This document shows, piece by piece, positions 1 to 6,349 of a stretch of DNA of 6,349 bases. Below the pieces are notes generated by a model. It was given only the letters and a program-made list of their open reading frames with translations. It was not told where the DNA came from and did not search any database. The stretch is from Pseudovibrio sp. JCM 19062. Lineage in GTDB: Bacteria > Pseudomonadota > Alphaproteobacteria > Rhizobiales > Stappiaceae. Within the stretch, counting starts at the first letter, position 1. The number at the start of each line of letters is the position of its first letter. The stretch lies in contig BAXV01000128.1 of assembly GCA_001310715.1 (NCBI GenBank), forward strand, positions 1 to 6,349, given 5' to 3'. Position numbers and translations under genes: made by a program.

Positions 1-61
1 AAAATTATGGGGTGAAAATGGCGAGGCTATGAGCCTTTAGTGATTTACCTGCTAACAATCC

Positions 62-345
62 TTACCCGTCAAACAGCAGCACCCATGATCCGCGGATTGG
101 CTCATTCTTCATCGGCAGTAGGGTGATAGCCAACAACCGGGCAGCTTGGCCGATGGGGCTGTCTTCAAGATACCGCGTACCGTGCAAAACGGGAACGCGC
201 CTTCCATCCTCTGCTTGAATGCAGGTGACGTGGCTCTTGATTCAGGATTGGCTTCGACTTTTTGGAGATCGGGGCTTCCCGGTTGGTTGTGGCGAAACGG
301 ACATGGTTTGCCGTTTAGGTCCGCTTTCAGGTTGGGTTGGGCGCG
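62..345 (-). pseudogene. Unidentified broken reading frame (C-terminal part)
   Basis: I do not recognise this protein. The clean part is a 59-codon frame at 62-241 ending in TAA. It starts IKSHVTCIQAEDGRRVP, continues through VLHGTRYLEDSPIGQAARLL and ends RGSWVLLFDG, with the mixed charged and hydrophobic pattern of real coding sequence. It has no start codon: the codon just before it is TGA (242-244). The neighbouring frame upstream reads LKADLNGKPCPF and then DLQKVEANPE. Adding one A in the GAATC stretch near 241-245 joins the two as EANPE-IKSHV. So I infer a single gene broken by a one-base deletion, truncated or further damaged upstream. The alternative is chance open frames. After the stop, a short AGGCT-cat-AGCCT hairpin near 23-35 is too weak to call a terminator. 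Confidence 0.3.
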
Positions 346-762
346 TAAAAACGAGGACGAGTGGGGACTAGTCTTCGTGATTGTCGGCCTGAAGGCGGAC
401 CTTATCCCCCTTGCGCTTGCCACGGGTAGTGCATGGACTCTCGCATGCTGATGGGGCCGCACTGGCTAATGGGGTTGTATGCGCCGTAGGCACTGCTCTA
501 GACTTGGAGGGAGGAATACTGTCTGTCATGGATCGTGGAGTGGAGGTGCACAGTACCTGCGGTCAAACCTATCTTCAGACCTTTGGAGCTTGAATTGCGT
601 TGAATTTTGGCACTGAAGGGTGTCCCGATTTATCCCAACATGTTCAATCCATGCATAAACTTGCGGTGAGTGAATATCGATAACCACAAGGCTTGGCTAA
701 TAGGGGCTGGTGATCAGAGGAATTCTGCACCACCTAGCGATTTTCATGGATTTGTAGTGACC
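346..762. other. No credible gene; possible decayed sequence
   Basis: No reading frame here combines a plausible start, a ribosome binding site and convincing composition. On the minus strand a 53-codon frame (368-529) begins MTDSIPPSKS, passes through an Ala/Pro/Ser/Thr-rich stretch and ends KGDKVRLQADNHED. Its charged tail looks protein-like, but nothing resembling a Shine-Dalgarno precedes the ATG. Another minus frame just upstream contains KGLKIGLTAGTVHLHST. These may be fragments of the same decayed gene as the frame at 62-345. Between about 600 and 762 I see no genes, repeats or clear promoter. Confidence 0.3.
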
Positions 763-794
763 AAAAAAGCCCTGAGCGGAAGTGCTCAGGCTTT
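763..794 (-). terminator. Rho-independent terminator of the aldehyde dehydrogenase gene
   Basis: On the minus strand, AAAGCCTGAGC (784-794) pairs with GCTCAGGGCTTT (766-777) with one bulged G and a six-base loop, followed by a run of T (complement of the A-run at 763-768). It begins about 26 bases after the frame-corrected dehydrogenase stop at 820. That spacing supports 820, not 852, as the ancestral gene end. Confidence 0.85.
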
Positions 795-819
795 GGTGTT
801 TTAGCCTTGGGAGCCGGGC

Positions 820-2336
<1,517 letters not shown>

Positions 2337-2405
2337 TATTTCCTCGGCAGATGAAGGTTTCCGGCAGGTGCAGCGGCGCTGATGTGTGCCCCACAACTAA
2401 GAATT

Positions 2406-2440
2406 TACAGTGATATATCAGTATAGGTCACTATATTCAA
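2406..2440 (-). promoter_or_regulatory. Candidate promoter overlapping an inverted-repeat operator, upstream of the aldehyde dehydrogenase
   Basis: On the minus strand, TTGAAT (2435-2440) and TATATC (2412-2417) are spaced by 17 bases, a plausible -35/-10 pair about 75 bases before the ATG. The same stretch holds a dyad: TACAGTGA (2406-2413) and TCACTATA (2428-2435) match in 7 of 8 paired positions across a 14-base spacer. The 10-base perfect palindrome TGATATATCA lies at 2411-2420. A repressor bound here would block the promoter. Catabolic dehydrogenases of this kind are often controlled by a local regulator such as a GntR-family protein, but no regulator gene lies in the window. The promoter call is by eye. 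Confidence 0.4.
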
Positions 2441-2473
2441 GCGGATAACTTCATAATGTGCAAAGGTTTTTTT

Positions 2474-2972
2474 CTACCGGAGCTTCTTAAGAGCCTCATC
2501 TTCCACACGAATTCGCAGAGTAAGGACAGCACCATTGAGAACCGTGAAGAGGATGGCAACCGGAAACAGGCCAAGTACCATGGGCGCGGTAAAGATTTCT
2601 AACGCCACCAGCAAGTAATTGGGATGGCGCACGAATGCAAATGGTCCTTTGGTCACCAGTGGGGTCTTAGCCACGATAATGCGCGTGGTCCAGCGGCGGC
2701 CCATACTGAGCAGAATCCAGAGCCGGAGCAATTGCAGTACGATAAAGACCGCCAACCATGGCAGTGAGACCGGCTGATCGTAGCCAAGATGATGAGTGCA
2801 TGATCCACAGCACATGCAGACTAACGATCAGCGGGTAGTGGGATGCACCTACCTCATACCCGCCTTCCGAAAGTAGGCGCTGTGTGTTGCGGCGGGCGAT
2901 GACCAACTCGGAAAGCCGTTGGGCCACGATAAATGCCAAGAATAATAGGGCAGTAAACGAAGCATCAGTCAT
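2474..2972 (-). pseudogene. Isoprenylcysteine carboxyl methyltransferase-family (YpbQ/BpsB-like) membrane methyltransferase, frameshifted
   Basis: Integral membrane SAM-dependent methyltransferase of the ICMT/PEMT fold. Next to a type III polyketide synthase its likely substrate is the hydroxyl of an alkylpyrone or alkylresorcinol, as for B. subtilis BpsB. The N-terminal frame (MTDASFTALLFLAFIVAQ at ATG 2972) has a membrane segment, then RLSELVIARRN and GASHYPLIVSLHVLW. The C-terminal frame has QPVSLPWLAVFIVLQLLRLW, GRRWTTRIIV, the family signature GPFAFVRHPNYLLVALE, two further hydrophobic stretches and RIRVEDEALKKLR, stop TAG 2474. The two frames join between about 2783 and 2800. The 499-base span is one over a multiple of three, so a single inserted base fits, giving about 165 residues, usual for the family. 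Its ATG overlaps the synthase stop by 8 bases (ATGACTGA), implying translational coupling. No terminator is visible after it. Confidence 0.82.
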
Positions 2973-4086
2973 TGCGAACCCTCTCAGGTTTGCGCTCACC
3001 TGTTTTGCTGCGGTTACCAGCGGTCTTGTTGGCAACAACGGAAACAGGTTGGAATGAGGCTGTGAATCCCGGTCCAAGTGCACACATGACCATGTTGCCC
3101 TGCGAGCGGCGTTTGAGAACCCGCTCCAGCACAAACAGCACGGTGGGGGCTGACATATTGCCGAATTCCTGCAAAATCTCGCGCTCTACATCCAGAGACT
3201 CGGTTTCAAGATCCAGTGCACGCTCCAGCGCCTGCACCACTTTTGCACCGCCGGGGTGGCATACAAAGCGAGAAACGCCCTTCATGTCAATCGCCAGCGC
3301 GCCAAGGCTGCGCTCCGTCACGTCCCGGAAATGTTCAGTCGCGAAGTCGGGAATCGAGCGGTCAAACACGACGCCGAGCCCTTCCTCGTCTACATTCCAT
3401 CCCATGATATTGAGTGTATTCGGCCACATTTCCTGATGGCCACTGCCTAACTCACACAGGAACTTTGCGTTTTTGGGTTTCTGAGTAGAAAGACATGCCG
3501 CTGCTGCACCATCACCAAACAACACAGTGGCGATGATATCGGCTTTGGTGAGCCGGTCACTGCGGAATGAGAGGGTACAGCCTTCTAGCGCGACAAGCAG
3601 GACATTGCTGCCCGGTTTGGCACGTGCAAGCTGCTCAGCAATTGACATGCCGGAGACACCGCCTGCACAACCAAGCCCGAACACTGGTACACGCAAGATA
3701 TCGCGTCTGAAACCCATCTCCAGCCATGCCTGTGCCTCAAGCGTTGGGGTGGCGATGCCGGTGGAGGAGACTGTCACGACACAGTCGATCTGGTCAGCAC
3801 GAAGATCTGCTTCAATCAGCGCTTTGCGCGCCGCATCAATAAACAAATCTGTTGCGCCGCGCAGATAGACATCATTTCTGGTTTTCCAGTTCTGCGGTTC
3901 GAAAAACCACTCCATTGGTGCAAAGGAGTACCTTCTGTCCACGCCGGCGGACAGGAATGAACCTGCCATGCGCTCAAAATTCTCGAACTTCGGGCCAAGA
4001 ACCCGTCTGGCGTTCTCCAGAACAAGTGTCTGGGGCAATATGTAGGGCGGCACCGCTGTTGCAAGGCCGGTTAGGTAAACGGGCAT
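2965..4086 (-). CDS. Type III polyketide synthase (chalcone/stilbene synthase family), probable alkylpyrone or alkylresorcinol synthase
   Basis: Homodimeric cytosolic ketosynthase that extends a starter acyl-CoA with malonyl-CoA units and cyclises the product without an acyl carrier protein. All 373 residues are present, normal for bacterial members. The catalytic triad is visible: Cys140 in VFGLGCAGGVSGM, His277 in RFVCHPGGAKV and Asn310 in EFGNMSAPTVLFVLERV. Other family marks are LFGDGAAAA (189-197) and the C-terminal ALGPGF (336-341). Residues 1-10 (MPVYLTGLAT) form the usual first strand of the thiolase fold. The last 20 or so residues are a charged tail outside the fold. ATG 4086 has GGAGAG about 4 bases upstream. 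It is the first gene of a unit with the overlapping membrane methyltransferase, the pairing seen in Bacillus bpsA-bpsB and Streptomyces srsA-srsB; that pairing suggests a lipidic starter and an alkyl phenol or pyrone product. The actual starter, chain length and cyclisation cannot be read from the sequence. Confidence 0.93.
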   Translation of the reverse strand: MPVYLTGLATAVPPYILPQTLVLENARRVLGPKFENFERMAGSFLSAGVDRRYSFAPMEWFFEPQNWKTRNDVYLRGATDLFIDAARKALIEADLRADQIDCVVTVSSTGIATPTLEAQAWLEMGFRRDILRVPVFGLGCAGGVSGMSIAEQLARAKPGSNVLLVALEGCTLSFRSDRLTKADIIATVLFGDGAAAACLSTQKPKNAKFLCELGSGHQEMWPNTLNIMGWNVDEEGLGVVFDRSIPDFATEHFRDVTERSLGALAIDMKGVSRFVCHPGGAKVVQALERALDLETESLDVEREILQEFGNMSAPTVLFVLERVLKRRSQGNMVMCALGPGFTASFQPVSVVANKTAGNRSKTGERKPERVRND

Positions 4087-4105
4087 CAGCTCTCCAAACC
4101 CTGTT

Positions 4106-4133
4106 TATATATTGTATAATTGTGCTTCATCAA
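4106..4133 (-). promoter_or_regulatory. Candidate promoter of the polyketide synthase-methyltransferase unit
   Basis: On the minus strand, TTGATG (4128-4133) is followed after 16 bases by TATATA (4106-4111), or after 17 bases by ATATAA, in a markedly AT-rich stretch. Transcription would start roughly 15 bases before the GGAGAG ribosome binding site, giving a very short leader. A small dyad, TTATA-tattg-TATAA (4105-4119), covers the -10 region. It is too AT-rich to call an operator with confidence. Confidence 0.4.
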
Positions 4134-4519
4134 CGTTATAGGCCCAGTCCAATACGCTGAAAATCCTGCGTTTTATGGGGTTGGTTTAGTGGGGTGAGAA
4201 TGGGTGCCACAGAATATCAGAAGGGGCTAGGACTTCTGTCCGTCTGCAGATTTCTGCCGGCACGTGTTAAAGTAAGTAGAATAGTATCGGGAAGTTCAGC
4301 GCCCCGCGCCCCCCGCGATAATGGGGCTGATTAGCCAGATGCGTGCTTCGGTTTGCATGCAAGATCCCTTTGGTCACATTTAGTAAGCGGAGCGCATGCC
4401 CACACATTTGGGGCCGCTCCGCCACAACTCAATGATCCTTTCATACACCATCAGATGCATATGGGTATGGATGAGCGCAAAGAGGGTAAACCACACGTTA
4501 CCTGTGAGCCAGGGAATAT
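4134..4519. other. Intergenic region with only weak small frames
   Basis: I can support no firm gene. A plus-strand frame (4200-4334) begins MGATEYQKGLGLLSVCRFLP, 44 codons, with GGTGAG too close to the ATG to be a good binding site. On the minus strand an open frame running from the acetyltransferase stop to TAA 4380-4382 includes FYIPWLTGNVWFTLFALIH and HLMVYERIIELWRSGP. It reads like a membrane protein fragment, but it crosses the acetyltransferase terminator and offers only TTG, GTG or a late ATG as starts. The GC-rich hairpin at 4387-4422 lies within its 3' end. A small lost gene or a short membrane peptide are both possible. Confidence 0.25.
4387..4422. repeat. GC-rich long hairpin (inverted repeat)
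   Basis: GCGGAGCG (4387-4394) pairs perfectly with CGCTCCGC (4415-4422). Inside it GCCC (4398-4401) pairs with GGGC (4411-4414), giving 12 base pairs interrupted by a 3-base bulge (CAT) and a 9-base loop. No T-run follows on either strand, so a standard intrinsic terminator is unlikely. It could be a transcript-stabilising structure, a rho-linked end or an intergenic repeat. Confidence 0.5.
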
Positions 4520-4556
4520 AAAAATGTCTTCCCAACCTGTTGCACAGGGCTGGGAA
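4520..4556 (-). terminator. Rho-independent terminator of the GNAT gene
   Basis: On the minus strand, TTCCCA-gc-CCTGT, loop GCA, ACAGG-t-TGGGAA is followed by GACATTTTTAT. The stem has 11 pairs with a small internal loop. It begins about 13 bases after the GNAT stop at 4569. The opposite strand has no T-run after the stem, so it acts in the minus direction only. Confidence 0.82.
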
Positions 4557-4568
4557 ACTGTGTGCTGG

Positions 4569-5096
4569 TTACAGCGTTAGAACAAAGCGGTGTAACGTCA
4601 ATGGACTGCCATTGTGCTGCACTGTCTTGGTGGCAGCCTTATCCCACTGGAAGCCACAGGCCAGCAGCACATTGGAAGAGGCGGGGTTGTTGTCTGCAGC
4701 AAACGCCTCCAAATGCTTCAAGATCCCCTCGGCCCGCATTTGAGCGGCAATGGCTAGAACAGCGGCCTTGGCGTAACCTTTGCCCAAATGCTTTTCGCTA
4801 CCCGGTAACCTAATTCAGCAGTGTCGTGCGGTGCTCTGTCCAGATTGCGCAAGTTGATGCGACCGACCAGTTCGTTGCTTTTGGAGCGGACCAGATAAAA
4901 GCGGTCGGGATCCGCCATTAGGCCTTTGATGATCTGGCGCAGGGACATTTCCTCAAAATGCTCAGGGCCACGTGCGGGCACCCATTGTTCGAAGAATGTG
5001 CTGTTGCTGCTTTCGAAATGGAGTACGTCCAGTGCATCCCCCTCACTGATTTCACTAAGGGCAATAGGCGGTAAGGCAAGCTGTCGGTGTATTCAT
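4569..5096 (-). pseudogene. GNAT-family N-acetyltransferase (RimJ/RimL type), frameshifted
   Basis: Acetyl-CoA-dependent N-acetyltransferase of the RimJ/RimL (Acetyltransf_3) type, which acetylates protein N-termini or small amines; the substrate is unknown. The middle frame gives FEQWVPARGPEHFEE, DPDRFYLVRSKSNELVGRI and AELGYRVAKSIW. The second frame gives GKGYAKAAVLAIAAQM, then NNPASSNVLLACGF, ending FVLTL, TAA 4569. Adding one G to the GGG at 4783-4785 joins them as SIWGKGYAKAA, the acetyl-CoA binding loop (RxxGxG/A motif position). Upstream of the GTG at 4981 the same frame continues through LSEISEGDALDVLHFESSNS, which belongs to the family N-terminus, but then meets TGA at 5093-5095. The ATG at 5094-5096 is in another frame, so a second indel near 5070-5095 is likely. 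Intact length would be about 175 residues, normal for the family. A terminator follows. Confidence 0.8.
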
Positions 5097-5144
5097 AAAA
5101 CAGGTACTCTTAAAAATTATTGCCAAAGTTTAACGGGAGTTGGG

Positions 5145-5181
5145 AAAAGAGAAAACCCCTCACGCGGGCAGGCGCAAGGGG
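5145..5181 (-). terminator. Rho-independent terminator over the stop of the small ORF
   Basis: On the minus strand, CCCCT-TGCG, a CCTGCC loop and CGCG-tg-AGGGG form a nine-pair stem with a two-base bulge (5156-5181), followed by TTTTCTCTTTT. The stem contains the TGA of the small gene ending at 5160, so it closes the permease-small ORF unit and isolates it from the GNAT gene. Confidence 0.72.
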
Positions 5182-5373
5182 CTCTCTTGGTTCACTATGT
5201 AAAAGAACTTGAGATCTTCGCGAGAAAGCGCGTGGGCCGGAATGCTGGAGCAATCCATTTTCACCATGCCTTGCCCATCCAAATACACACGGTTGCGGTT
5301 GACGCTGGTTGCCAGATACTTCTCAATCTCCGCATGCACCAGCTCGTCCTGTGTAAACCTCGGCAAGATTCAT
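5160..5373 (-). CDS. Small protein of unknown function, possibly with a start-proximal indel
   Basis: Not recognised. The frame reads PRFTQDELVHAEIEKYLATS, then NRNRVYLDGQG, then HALSREDLKFFYIVNQESP and ends at TGA 5160. It is a charged soluble protein of about 70 residues without a signal or membrane segment. In its own frame the first start is TTG 5366, with no ribosome binding site. A better start is ATG 5373, which overlaps the permease stop as ATGA, but it is out of frame by one base. Removing one T from CTTG near 5365-5368 would give MNLPRFTQDEL. So I infer a gene translationally coupled to the permease, with an indel at codon 3. The family and role are unknown. The composition and the terminator over its stop argue for a real gene. 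Confidence 0.45.
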
Positions 5374-5734
5374 GCTTTCATGAGCACCCAATAGAGGCAA
5401 AAGCGGAGAAAAAGCCGACGAAGTAGGAAAGGTCAATGGCATAGATCGCCAGCGTACCACCTAGGGCCCACGCACTCAGCCAACTGGATTGCAGCTGCGA
5501 TGTATTTGAACTGGCCTTCTTCCTCCTAAAGCTCCGGCAGGTTGGGGCGGCGTTTGCGGATCACGAAGTAATCGCAGGTCATGATGCCACCCAGTGAGGC
5601 AAGCATTGCGCCGTAAGGCGAGAGATATGTGAAGAGGTGGTCCATGGCGCACCAGCGTTCACGAATGTCAGCGCAACTGGAATAAGGTTTGCGTTGGTGT
5701 TGATGGACCACTGCGCCAGCACGAACAACCAGTG
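5370..5734 (-). pseudogene. NCS1-family (nucleobase/allantoin/hydantoin) permease remnant
   Basis: NCS1 transporters are 12-helix cytoplasmic-membrane symporters for purines, pyrimidines, hydantoins or allantoin. Only C-terminal pieces remain, in several frames. 5645-5734 gives HWLFVLAQWSINTNANLIP and then VALTFVNAGAP, the family's N-x-N-A-N helix. 5526-5645 gives FTYLSPYGAMLASLGGIM and then DYFVIRKRRPNLPEL, the classic GIxxxDYxxxRR motif. Then TAG stands where the family has Tyr, followed in the same frame by EEEGQFKYIA. Two more shifts lead through CNPV, WALGGTLAIYAIDLSYFVGF and ALYWVLMKA to TGA 5370. About 30 residues normally found between FVNAGAP and the GIM helix are missing. A frame further upstream (about 5760-5825) reads ESEPQSAIITKDLE, resembling an NCS1 N-terminus; if so, most of the gene's middle has been deleted. 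The lesions are too many for a working gene. Confidence 0.72.
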
Positions 5735-5861
5735 TGATGCCGGTGCCTTGACCCTGAATTATGGTTACTGCCTTCAAGGTCCTTCGTTATGATTGCGCTT
5801 TGTGGCTCAGATTCGGTGATATCTCCGTTGCCGTGAGAAGTGCTGGGAGGTGTTCTGCTAG

Positions 5862-6275
5862 ATGACTGATATTGTAAATGGCCTGCTGCTACGAAACCAA
5901 CGTGTCCTGATGGGCTTGCGCTCGCCATCACGCAGAAATTTTCCGGGTGTGTGGAGCTTCCCCGGTGGGCATGTTGAAGCTGGAGAGACTTTGGAGATGG
6001 CACTTAACCGTGAACTCGGTGAGGAAGTTGGTGTGGGGCCAAAGAGCTTTGCCAAAGTTGCACAGTTCAGTACGCAGAGTGAAAACGCGCAGGATGCGAT
6101 CATCTTTCATCTGTTCACCGTTGATCAATGGGTGGGCGAGACGGAGAATCTGGGTGATGAGCATACCGAACTGCGCTGGATGGACCACCGCGAAGTAATC
6201 AGTCTTCCGGATCTTGCTTTCCCGGAATACCGTGAAGTTTTCGATGCTTTGAAGGCGAAGGGAGAGCTGTTGTGA
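5862..6275 (+). CDS. Nudix hydrolase (MutT-like)
   Basis: Cytosolic Mg-dependent pyrophosphohydrolase that cleaves a nucleoside diphosphate linked to a moiety X; members clean oxidised dNTPs or other nucleotide derivatives, and the substrate here is unknown. 137 residues, a typical single-domain length. The full Nudix box GX5EX7REUXEEXGU lies at residues 36-58: G36, E42, R50-E51, E54-E55, G57, with metal-binding glutamates all present. The preceding PGVWSFPGGHVE and the following ELRWMDHREV (about 103-112) are standard fold elements. ATG 5862 is preceded by GGGAGG (5845-5850) at a slightly long spacing of 11 bases. It is the only plus-strand gene, transcribed away from the permease remnant, and is free of frameshifts. 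No clear promoter or terminator was found. Confidence 0.92.
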   Translation: MTDIVNGLLLRNQRVLMGLRSPSRRNFPGVWSFPGGHVEAGETLEMALNRELGEEVGVGPKSFAKVAQFSTQSENAQDAIIFHLFTVDQWVGETENLGDEHTELRWMDHREVISLPDLAFPEYREVFDALKAKGELL

Positions 6276-6282
6276 CAGCCTC

Positions 6283-6349
6283 TTACGGGTCAGCTTGAGT
6301 ATCCTGCTGTATCTTTGATGCGGTGATTTTGCGGCCCCATTTGATGTTG
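6283..6349 (-). other. Possible C-terminal end of a minus-strand gene entering from beyond the window
   Basis: A minus-strand frame is open from the window edge for 21 codons, reading NIKWGRKITASKIQQDTQADP before TAA at 6283-6285. It would converge on the Nudix gene with 7 bases between the stops. The stretch is short enough to be open by chance, so this is only a hint. No terminator is visible between the two. Confidence 0.2.

Noticed and set aside
109..462. 117-codon minus-strand open frame taken as a whole gene
   Set aside because: Only its middle part looks coding, and its C-terminal third (after EANPE) is Pro/Lys/Cys noise. The better-looking continuation lies in another frame, so it is treated as part of a broken gene.
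146..593. Plus-strand open frames of 101 and 60 codons near the left edge
   Set aside because: They have no ribosome binding site, and their composition looks like the reverse of minus-strand sequence. The minus-strand C-terminal piece at 62-241 is more protein-like.
2972..3868. Plus-strand frames opposite the polyketide synthase
   Set aside because: The synthase is full length with an intact triad; the opposite frames are rich in Ser/Arg/Pro and lack ribosome binding sites.
4296..4326. GCCCC...GGGGC pairing around the C-rich stretch as a terminator
   Set aside because: Short five-base arms with a long loop and no T-run on either strand.
4353..4580. 75-codon plus-strand frame with HMGMDERKEGKPH
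   Set aside because: Parts look hydrophilic and plausible, but there is no binding site and it runs over the minus-strand terminator stem and the GNAT stop. No recognisable family.
5858..6188. Minus-strand frames across the Nudix gene
   Set aside because: The plus-strand gene has a complete Nudix box and a ribosome binding site, so the opposite frames are shadows.

Overview
The window looks like a piece of an alphaproteobacterial chromosome. GC is close to one half by eye, and the gene set is a type III polyketide synthase, an isoprenylcysteine methyltransferase-like protein, a ketoglutarate-semialdehyde-type aldehyde dehydrogenase and an NCS1 permease remnant. A marine, Pseudovibrio-like genus would fit, but that is a guess from gene content, not a demonstrated assignment.

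Layout, left to right. Positions 62-345 hold a broken, unidentified reading frame on the minus strand, and 346-762 hold no credible gene. A minus-strand intrinsic terminator (763-794) ends the aldehyde dehydrogenase gene (820-2336, minus). That gene keeps its catalytic residues but has a one-base frameshift 46 codons before its natural stop. Its promoter overlaps an inverted repeat that is a candidate operator (2406-2440). Next, also on the minus strand, is a two-gene unit: an intact type III polyketide synthase (2965-4086) whose last 8 bases overlap the start of a membrane methyltransferase of the ICMT/YpbQ type (2474-2972, one frameshift). Positions 4134-4519 carry a GC-rich hairpin and only weak small frames. 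Positions 4520-5096 are a GNAT acetyltransferase with its own terminator and at least one frameshift. Positions 5160-5373 are a small unidentified gene with a terminator over its stop. Positions 5370-5734 are the wreck of an NCS1 permease. The only plus-strand gene is an intact Nudix hydrolase (5862-6275).

How the genes work together. The clearest functional unit is the polyketide synthase plus methyltransferase. By analogy with Bacillus BpsA/BpsB and Streptomyces SrsA/SrsB, it would condense a long-chain acyl-CoA with malonyl-CoA into an alkylpyrone or alkylresorcinol, then O-methylate the phenolic or enolic hydroxyl at the membrane. The dehydrogenase lies downstream on the same strand but has its own promoter-like region, so it is probably a separate sugar-acid or hydroxyproline catabolic gene.

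A striking property of the window is how many genes are broken by single-base indels (dehydrogenase, methyltransferase, acetyltransferase, permease, probably two small ORFs), while the polyketide synthase and Nudix genes are intact. Either the underlying sequence has indel errors or this is a decaying accessory region. The permease has too many lesions, including an apparent internal loss, to be explained by error alone. I found no RNA gene, CRISPR array, transposase or origin.
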